Shown here: one piece after another, positions 57,839 through 64,000 of the stretch | Numbering within the stretch: position 1 is the stretch's first letter | Layout: every line of letters starts with the position of its first letter | NCBI GenBank assembly: GCA_021029095.1 | Contig: JAJOHG010000001.1 | Span: 1,302,001-1,366,000, forward strand | Source of the DNA: Phellopilus nigrolimitatus | Taxonomy: Eukaryota > Basidiomycota > Agaricomycetes > Hymenochaetales > Hymenochaetaceae | DNA: 64,000 nt | Reading direction: 5' to 3' | The notes under the pieces: generated by a model | What the model saw: only the letters and a program-made list of their open reading frames with translations | Databases searched by the model: none | What the model was told of the DNA's origin: nothing | Program-made: the position numbers and the translations under genes

Positions 57839-59326
57839 ATGGCTGCCGTAGCGCAGAACGCTAACTCGACGCTGTCACCGGCAAGCTCGCCAAAGATACG
57901 ACGGCAGCCTTCTAGCCGACGACGAGGAAACTCCCAACTCCCGCCCGTGCAAACCGTCGAATCGCATGAAGCTGCTCTTAAATCCATCCGTGCATACCTG
58001 AGGAGCCGAACGAACTACGATGCATTCCCCGTCAGCTTCCGCGTTATCGTTCTCGACTCCAAGTTGGAGGTTAGGAAAGCCTTACAATGCCTGCTTCTCA
58101 ACGGTGCGTGTCTCCCAGTGCAAGGCTGGCACTCGATTTCTCATATGCATATCTAGGCGTCGTGTCCGCTCCACTCTGGAACAGCGAGAAGTCCCGCTTC
58201 GCCGGGATGCTCACCGTGTCGGATATCATCCATCTGATCCAGTACTACTACCACACCGCGACGTACGAAAGCGCTGCTGCAGATGTCGAGATTGTGCGAC
58301 TGGAGAACTTGCGACGTAAGGGTGCCTTTCTCTGTCAACGTGCAGCCGTGACGGAAAGTTCCATTTCAGACATCGAGAACTTCCTTGGTGTCGAACCTGT
58401 ACCCCTACTTCGTGAACATCCTACCAGCTCATTGTTCGATGCTGCCAGGCGCTTGATCGAGACTCATGCTCGACGGCTTCCCTTGCTCGACATTGACACA
58501 GAGACTGGTCACGAAGTCATTGTCTCTGTCTTAACGCAGTATCGTCTGCTGAAGTTCATTGCCATTAATGTATGTCCATCTACTTCTGGTACTATGTCCT
58601 TTCGTCAATTTCGTGTAGTGCGTCAAGGATGTCGCCCATCTTCACATGTCTCTACGAAGACTTAAGATCGGTACATACGTCTCGGCCTCTCCCAACACGC
58701 CCATTCAGTCGCCTACCGATACAGAGGGCGAGAAGTCAGGAGAAAATCCATTTCACCCCATTGCGACTGCGACACTCGACACTCGTGTTTTCGACGTCGT
58801 TCATATGTTTTCCGAACGAGGCATTTCAGCCGTTCCGATCATCGACGAGAATGGCGTTGTTGTGAACTTGTATGAAACGGTCGACGTTATTGTCAGTATT
58901 CTCGGTGCTTTTCGTGATTTGCGTGCGCGTGCGCTAATTGTCAAAATATAGACGCTTGTGCGGCTGGGAGCCTATCAGTCTCTCGACCTAACTATAGCTG
59001 AAGCTTTGAATCAGCGGTCGCCTGACTTCCCGGCGTTGTCATTTGCAATGCATCTGATTCCTTGGGGACAATGCTCCAACTCATCAAGAAGCGAAGGGTT
59101 CATCGCCTCGTAGTGGTTGAGGGCGAGGTCGGTGAAAGAGGTCATTTATTATTCATTTTACTAACTATAAATCCTACAGGCGGAGGAAAAGCAAGGTGGA
59201 AGGAAAGGCCGTTTGCTGGGCATCATTACGCATAGCGACGTGCTCCGCTACATCGTTGGAGAAGTAGGTATTATTGGCGAAGCAAGTGAGGAGGGGGAAG
59301 AGGAAGATACGCGTTTCGATTCTTAG
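57839..59326 (+). CDS. SNF4: SNF4, AMPK/SNF1 gamma subunit with four CBS repeats
   Basis: Nucleotide-sensing regulatory subunit of the SNF1 kinase. Start MAAVAQNANSTLSPASSP. CBS1 has SFRVIVLDSKLEVRKALQCL, GVVSAPLWNSEKSRFAGML and TVSDIIHLIQYYYH. CBS2 has DAARRLIETHARRLPLLD and VLTQYRLLKFIAIN. CVKDVAHLHMSLRRLKIGTY links to CBS3 (TRVFDVVHMFSERGISAVPI, NLYETVDVI). CBS4 follows TLVRLGAYQSLDLTIAEALN, with LIKKRRVHRLVVVEGE and LLGIITHSDVLRYIVGEVG. The end is acidic (EEGEEEDTRFDS). Five introns keep the frame. Between SPDFP and VVICNASDSLGTM the frame shifts once; GG at 59032-59033 where GGG is expected explains it. For a central kinase regulator an assembly error is likelier than loss. Confidence 0.9.
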
Positions 59327-59495
59327 ACGTCGCCACCTTTACTATTGCTTATGCACGCCATGCGCTTTCGACTAGGATTTGGATTTGTACTAGATGTATT
59401 GCGACTGTGTATTCGTAGAAACACCATCTGTGTTTTATTGTGTTCTGTTTTTTAAATGCTATATTCGTTGGTTCTTTGCAGATTCGCCTCGTGGA

Positions 59496-60151
59496 ATGAG
59501 ATCGACGCGAATGCCTGGCCTAGTGCAGCCTCAAACTTACACGTCAACCACAACGTCCTTCATGCGTCCTTGGCCATTGTATCTTAAACGCACTGTCATT
59601 ACTACGGGAATAATCAATGTTCCACAAGATGTTGCCCTGCTCGTTCTAAAGGACGTTCCGACGATGATCACTCTCAATCCATTGGTTACTGGCTATGAAG
59701 TTAAACCCGACGACGCTTCAACCTATATCATCACCGACACCCTCAAAATCATGTCGTTCTACAAGGCAAAGATGAAATACACTGCCAGGACTGAGCTCGG
59801 CGATGAGGGGGTGACATTCCATGTGAAGGCGGGTGGCGGCATGATGTCCACTAACTACTGGAAGTCTCATGAACGAGACGAGGCATCAGGGACCGTGGAA
59901 GTCGTGGAAGAAAGCTATGTAGAGGTCCGCACCAGTTGTTCCTTGATTGATTGTAGTGCTCTGAGTCATGTGGTCATAGGCGCCGTTTTTCCTCATTCCG
60001 TTCATTATCGGCACTGTCAAGAAGTAAGTCGACAATGAACAACCGTATGTTTTATTTCCATTGACGCTGTTATAGATCGCATCGCGTCTTAATGGATCGC
60101 TTGACTGCTAAGCTGGAGGCAAAGCAAAAGCAACCCACTCGGAAGACTTAG
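59496..60151 (+). CDS. DUF7053-type fungal protein
   Basis: The start MRSTRMPGLVQPQTYTST (59496; a second ATG at 59511 is also possible) leads to PWPLYLKRTVITTGIINVPQ, LKDVPTMITLNPLVTGYEV, TYIITDTLKIMSFYKAKMKY, HVKAGGGMMSTNYWKSH and VEVVEESYVE. After two introns come APFFLIPFIIGTVKKSHRVL and MDRLTAKLEAKQ, ending PTRKT. The LKRTV...NPLV...YVE...FFLxPFIIGTV...SHRxLMDRL pattern is that of a fungal domain of unknown function (numbered DUF7053, number given from memory). The fold may be START/Bet-v1-like, but that is inference. Length about 185 residues. Confidence 0.7.
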
Positions 60152-60523
60152 TGAGCATTTGCAAACGCATTCATTTCAACGACTGCTAACATAGACCATC
60201 ATCCCGAACCTAGAGCTATAAGCTATAAGCTCTTATTACATGTCTGGCTGACTTCTAAGCTTGAAGAGTTGGTGGTAAATTTCGTACCCGTTGTTGTCTG
60301 CCAGTGCTAGCCATCGTTACTTATACCCTGTTATACTGCTTTCGAATATTTAACTGCATGTGTGTAAAAATATTTGTGCTAATGATTCCGTATCAATACA
60401 TAACTTGGTGCTTTGCTTTGCTTTGCTATGTTCGCGAGTCTACAGTTTTGATGTCTAATAAATTGCACGCGCACGCGACCTTGTTGAACGTCATCGCAAG
60501 TTCGCAACGCCTCGGATCCCCCA
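60152..60523. other. Intergenic region upstream of VAM7
   Basis: 372 bp, AT-rich, with a short CTTTG repeat around 60410-60425. The VAM7 promoter is presumably here. No gene seen. Confidence 0.5.
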
Positions 60524-61612
60524 ATGGCTGCGATCCAAGCCATACGCATCCTCGGCCACGAAGAGCGCTCAAAACCAAAGCTTCATGTCGTCTACAAGAT
60601 TGAGATACAAGCCTCCGTACGTTCCTGGCTGATGTGGAGACGTTATTCCGAGTTCGATGATTTGCATACCGAGCTCATCAAGTCCGTCGGCACTGCTCCC
60701 CCTCACCCGCTCCCGCCGAAACACCCTCTCAAGCTTTTTCGTTCGAAAGAAAACCCGCAGATTTTGCAGGAGAGAGTTGATGGTCTCGAGAATTATCTCA
60801 GAGCTATTATCAGCTCGAAGGACGGCAGATGGAGGGACGCGTTTGCTTTCAAGGAGTTCTTAGGCATTCCCGTCGCCAAGAAAGACGGTGGCGAGGGAGG
60901 AGCTCCTTCCGACTTCACCTCTGCATCATGGTTAGACGAGCATATGGATCTTCAAAACCGCGTCCGAGACATACGAGCGGACATTAACAAGCGGGATGCC
61001 CTGTCCGATAGGGGCGACGTCGTATCCGCGCATTCTACAAACGTCCAGGCAAAGAAAAAGCTCGCCGCGATCCTTAATCGCCTGGGCACTCTTGCGGATG
61101 GACTCAGATCCCTTGCTGTGGCAGGGCTGAGCGAGGGCGAATTTCAGCGCCGCACAGATATGGCTGCACGATTGCAGGATGACTGCGAGAAGCTCAGCAA
61201 GATGATGATCGTTTCCCGGAGCTCGTCGCGTGCGTTCGCATCCAGCGTTCCCGCCAACCAGAATTCGGCGTCTGAGGCTGATCGCGCAAAGCTGCTGGGC
61301 TCGACGTCGGCCAACAAACCGTTTGCTCGCGTGTTCGGCGCCGCGGCGTCGCAGCCACAGGAGACCGAGCAGACGAGGCCGCTCGACGACTTCGGCGTGC
61401 TACAGCTCCAGCAGACAAAGATGCAGGAGCAGGACTCGCAGCTTTCGCAGTTGACTACGATTCTGCAGCGCCAGCGCCAGTTGGGTTTGGCGATAAATCA
61501 GGAGATTTTGGAGCAGAATGAAGCGCTGGACGATCTTACGGATAATGTTGATAGTACTGGCGCGAAACTTGCCAATGCTAAGAAACAGTTGAATCGTCTT
61601 GATAGGAAATAG
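60524..61612 (+). CDS. VAM7: VAM7-type vacuolar Qc-SNARE with PX domain
   Basis: A single uninterrupted 362-codon ORF, notable among intron-rich neighbours. The N-terminal PX domain (about residues 1-115) has IRILGHEERSKPKLHVVYKI, WLMWRRYSEFDDLHTELIK, PLPPKHPLKLFRSKENPQI, ERVDGLENYLRAII and FKEFLGIP, and binds phosphatidylinositol-3-phosphate. A helical linker follows (KKKLAAILNRLGTLADGLRS). The SNARE motif is about residues 290-360 (DDFGVLQLQQTKMQEQDSQL, LAINQEILEQNEALDDLTD), with the zero-layer Gln in EILEQNE. There is no transmembrane helix, which is characteristic of Vam7. It works with the HOPS complex, of which VPS18 (14.5 kb) is a subunit, in vacuole fusion. Confidence 0.9.
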   Translation: MAAIQAIRILGHEERSKPKLHVVYKIEIQASVRSWLMWRRYSEFDDLHTELIKSVGTAPPHPLPPKHPLKLFRSKENPQILQERVDGLENYLRAIISSKDGRWRDAFAFKEFLGIPVAKKDGGEGGAPSDFTSASWLDEHMDLQNRVRDIRADINKRDALSDRGDVVSAHSTNVQAKKKLAAILNRLGTLADGLRSLAVAGLSEGEFQRRTDMAARLQDDCEKLSKMMIVSRSSSRAFASSVPANQNSASEADRAKLLGSTSANKPFARVFGAAASQPQETEQTRPLDDFGVLQLQQTKMQEQDSQLSQLTTILQRQRQLGLAINQEILEQNEALDDLTDNVDSTGAKLANAKKQLNRLDRK

Positions 61613-61839
61613 GCGTCAAAGTACATTTGCCCAACGGTACATGGATATGAACATAGAAATACCCAGTTATTCGAAATGTATATTTTATTCTACTTTAGTA
61701 TGTGCTTGATTATTCGACGATGACTGTAGAGAATCAATTCTTGGTCTCGGTACTCGCGTTATAGATGTATCTTGGGAAAAAGGACACATTAAAACAAGAG
61801 TTTCATGCGAAGTGCAGTTCACTCGGAGTTCTCCGGTAC

Positions 61840-62207
61840 TAAAAGGAAGCAGCTCAGAGAATGAAGACAGGGAAGTAGGAACGAAGCTGAAGAGACCAGT
61901 AGCACCTGCCGCCACTTGGTGAGCGCCGCTTGTGCTAGTGCTAAACACCGGAGAGTCAAAACGATCTCGTCACGTCTGACGTCATGCGTGGACGAGTAAC
62001 ATTCAATGGCACCGAGTGCTCCATTATGCACTGCACATAGACCAACTGTTAGTAGCTGACTAAAGTGACTAGTATCGGTACCCCACCTGAAAGTGAGTAG
62101 TCTCTAGCACTGAAGGGTGACTTTGGAACAACGCCCGATAGGCATAGGAAAGCGATGCCGACTAAAACGCATATTCCACCCGACCCGGCGGGAGTAAAGA
62201 AGGGCAT
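61840..62207 (-). CDS. Candidate small membrane-protein gene, unknown
   Basis: From ATG 62207 the frame reads MPFFTPAGSGGICVLVGIAF with LCLSGVVPKSPFSARDYSLS, a hydrophobic N-terminal segment followed by a polar region. A 56-nt intron with a perfect CTACTAAC branch point ends in TGTGCAG. The next exon reads VHNGALGAIECYSSTHDVRR and DEIVLTLRCLALAQAALTKW. A further intron may follow before a stop around 61840. No family is recognised. The branch point and frame-keeping splice sites make a real gene plausible, but the 3' end is uncertain. Confidence 0.4.
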
Positions 62208-63265
62208 GGCGTACGGTCGAAGATTTGTTGGAAACACTGAAATCGTCGAAAATTGCTAGACGAAGACGTGCACACATGCTAGTCATAGGATGCAGTATAT
62301 TTAGTAATCAAAGTAAAATAGAAACGCATGAGCAGTACAGACCTGAACATCCGGCATGACTTTTACTCGGCTGTAATAGATACGCCACTGAGCGGGAAGT
62401 CCTCGTAACATAGGTGTATCCAACCTTGTAAGTCAAGAAACAGGAAGAGGAACAGAAACGCCATTAGCGAACCACGGAACGGGCGTTATCGCCGTCGATA
62501 AACTTATTTCGCAAAGTTGGCTGCTCAAGCTGGATATGCGCGCTGATGATGGCGGATAGCGACAAAAGTGAGAGCACCGTTTTGTAGGCCTTCGTGTGGA
62601 GAAGGTAGCCTTGTGGGAAACCGAGGAAATACGACCAAGCACTGACGTGCGGCTTTCACGAGTCGCACCGCCAGCGGCGACAAAGCAAACCGAGACATCC
62701 AAAATACCAAGCGAGAGACAAGAAACTCTTTCATCACAAATCTCGTTGTCCAGAGACCAAAGCGAACGGCTCTTGGCAAGTCTAATAAAGTCTTAGTGCT
62801 GATGCCGGATTGCGCAGAGGACTGCAGAAGAAGTGGGAAGAAGGCCGACAGAAGAACAAGTTTCCATTCAAACTTGTAATACTCTCCTGAGCAGTGGACG
62901 TCGTAGGTTCGTATGCCTCGTGAGTAATACAATGCTGGAAGGTTTGAAACGTGAGATTAAAACAGAAAAACCAGGAACGTTACAGTTCATCGCAAAAACA
63001 AAACAAAAAAGCAATAGCGGACTCGATGTGATCCAAAAGTAGCAAACCAAGTCATTCAATGCAGAGGATTTCAAGCATTTAAGTTTGCATGCGACTCGAG
63101 ATTTTGCAGACAACTATTTGGATTTGACGCCATTGATGTCTTCTAATGACTAATTGCATGGATGCAGAGGTAGATTAACAATTCGTTCCCACTGTTATTC
63201 TCGAGTCAACTGGGAAGCGTGATAAAAGTTGGGATGATGCATACGAAGTCAGACACTTTATTTAA
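62208..63265. other. Gene-poor stretch between the candidate membrane gene and the rhodanese
   Basis: About 1.06 kb. The longest ORF here (minus, 62932 to 62525, beginning with a non-ATG frame) and the overlapping plus ORF at 62596-62796 have no recognisable motif. They may be chance, or unrecognised exons of the candidate gene downstream. Confidence 0.45.
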
Positions 63266-63857
63266 TTAAGAGCTTTTATCTTGCTCTCTTGCCGTCCAAT
63301 CAAGCCACGATCCTTCGTAGTTAAGGACACTGACATCGACTAAGCATATATATTTGAAGGTAGAGCAATGCAAACGACTCACTTCGTGTACCCCCTATTT
63401 TTGGCGATGTCAGACGCGGTCGCACTCCTTTTCCCGCTGCGGCAATAGAAAACAACTTCCTGGTCTTGTCTTGGTTTCTCGAAGCCGTGCTTCTGTTTGA
63501 ACGCAACAGGATTGAGGTGCAAAGACTCGGCAAAGCCAGAAAGAGGGATGTTGACGGAGGACGGAATGGACCCGAGGATGACTTCATCCGGTTCCCGCAC
63601 GTCTACGATATAAGCATTCTAACAGAAGTCGGTTATGTTAGAATATTGCAGAGGGCCTGATAGACGTGCTTACGGGGCTTGGCTGCTCCGTGCGCGGCTT
63701 GATCTGCTCGTAAGTGAGCTTCGGAGCATTCCAGAACTGGCTGGTTTGAGTTGAAACGAGTGAACTCGAGGACAGGCCGAGCCCTCGGAGCAAAAGAGAC
63801 GGGTCTCGGCGCCCTCGCCGCTATAGAGGATCCTCTTGAAAGTGCGAGACGAAGCAT
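63266..63857 (-). CDS. Mitochondrial rhodanese-domain protein (thiosulfate sulfurtransferase type)
   Basis: The N-terminus MLRLALSRGSSIAARAPRPV is an arginine-rich presequence without acidic residues, as for mitochondrial import. The rhodanese domain starts FWNAPKLTYEQIKPRTEQPS and, after an intron, NAYIVDVREPDEVILGSIP. SSVNIPLSGFAESLHLNPVA follows, then the active-site loop YCRSGKRS with the catalytic Cys. The last exon gives NVLNYEGSWLDWTARE and the stop at 63266. It transfers sulfane sulfur to thiophilic acceptors. Between the presequence (FNSNQ) and QFWNAPKL the frame shifts; one surplus base at GG 63739-63740 explains it. A 65-nt intron starting GTCTCT is an alternative explanation. Confidence 0.85.
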
Positions 63858-64000
63858 CGATGAATGGTCGACCTGAAGGTTACGTGAGGCTCTTGAATCT
63901 TGAGACGGTGACGTGATTTACGTATGACAAATATATGTACGGGTTTAACCGAATCCGTGAGGCAATTCGAAGGCACAAATGGCTCACGCTTGCGTCCTTC

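Noticed and set aside
1..64000. Search for a secondary-metabolite, defence or other clustered system
   Set aside because: Genes are unrelated housekeeping functions on alternating strands; no synthase, toxin-like, NLR or polymerase genes cluster here.

Overview
This window is nuclear DNA from a filamentous basidiomycete, most likely an Agaricomycete. Nearly every gene is split by many short GT-AG introns of about 45-75 nt, often with a CTAAC/CTNAC branch point. Starts are frequently in GCCGCCATG-like context, genes sit about 2 kb apart on both strands, and the protein families are fungal. No species is claimed. There are no CRISPR arrays, rRNA genes or recognisable tRNA genes.

Layout. 1-9.6 kb, all minus: TRAPPC8/Trs85 (3' end cut by the window edge), a WW-domain glycine-rich protein, a small zinc-finger protein and an LCCL-domain membrane protein. 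9.9-14.2 kb: a lipocalin-like protein, a conserved unknown, seipin (plus) and a SHB17-type sugar bisphosphatase. 14.5-26.3 kb: VPS18 (plus), CGR1, a serine-rich unknown (plus), SEC39 and urease accessory UreD. 26.5-33.5 kb, all plus: a coiled-coil protein, the mitochondrial carrier YHM2 and an Mpv17/PMP22 protein. 34.0-41.8 kb: BYR4/BFA1, NRDE2 and NIP7 (plus). 41.9-45.1 kb is the only accessory-looking stretch: a decayed repeat ORF, a weak candidate gene and a Tc1/mariner-type MITE with a long poly-C tract in its inverted repeat. 45.1-64 kb: an MFS anion:cation symporter, a mitochondrial m-AAA protease, a dual-specificity phosphatase, TVP23, SSH4, SNF4 (AMPK gamma), a DUF7053-type protein, VAM7, a weak small membrane-protein candidate and a rhodanese.

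Functional themes. Membrane traffic is well represented (TRAPPC8, VPS18, SEC39, TVP23, SSH4, VAM7). VPS18 and VAM7 act in the same vacuolar fusion step. Mitochondrial functions are YHM2, the AAA protease and the rhodanese. I see no gene cluster that looks like a new system.

The most useful observations are structural. (1) YHM2 needs two consecutive 3-nt microexons, and SHB17 a 7-nt microexon. (2) At least eight conserved housekeeping genes carry an apparent single-base indel inside otherwise intact coding sequence, mostly in short homopolymers, which points to residual assembly error and would derail automatic gene models. (3) A 310-bp MITE with TA target duplications lies at 44.5 kb.
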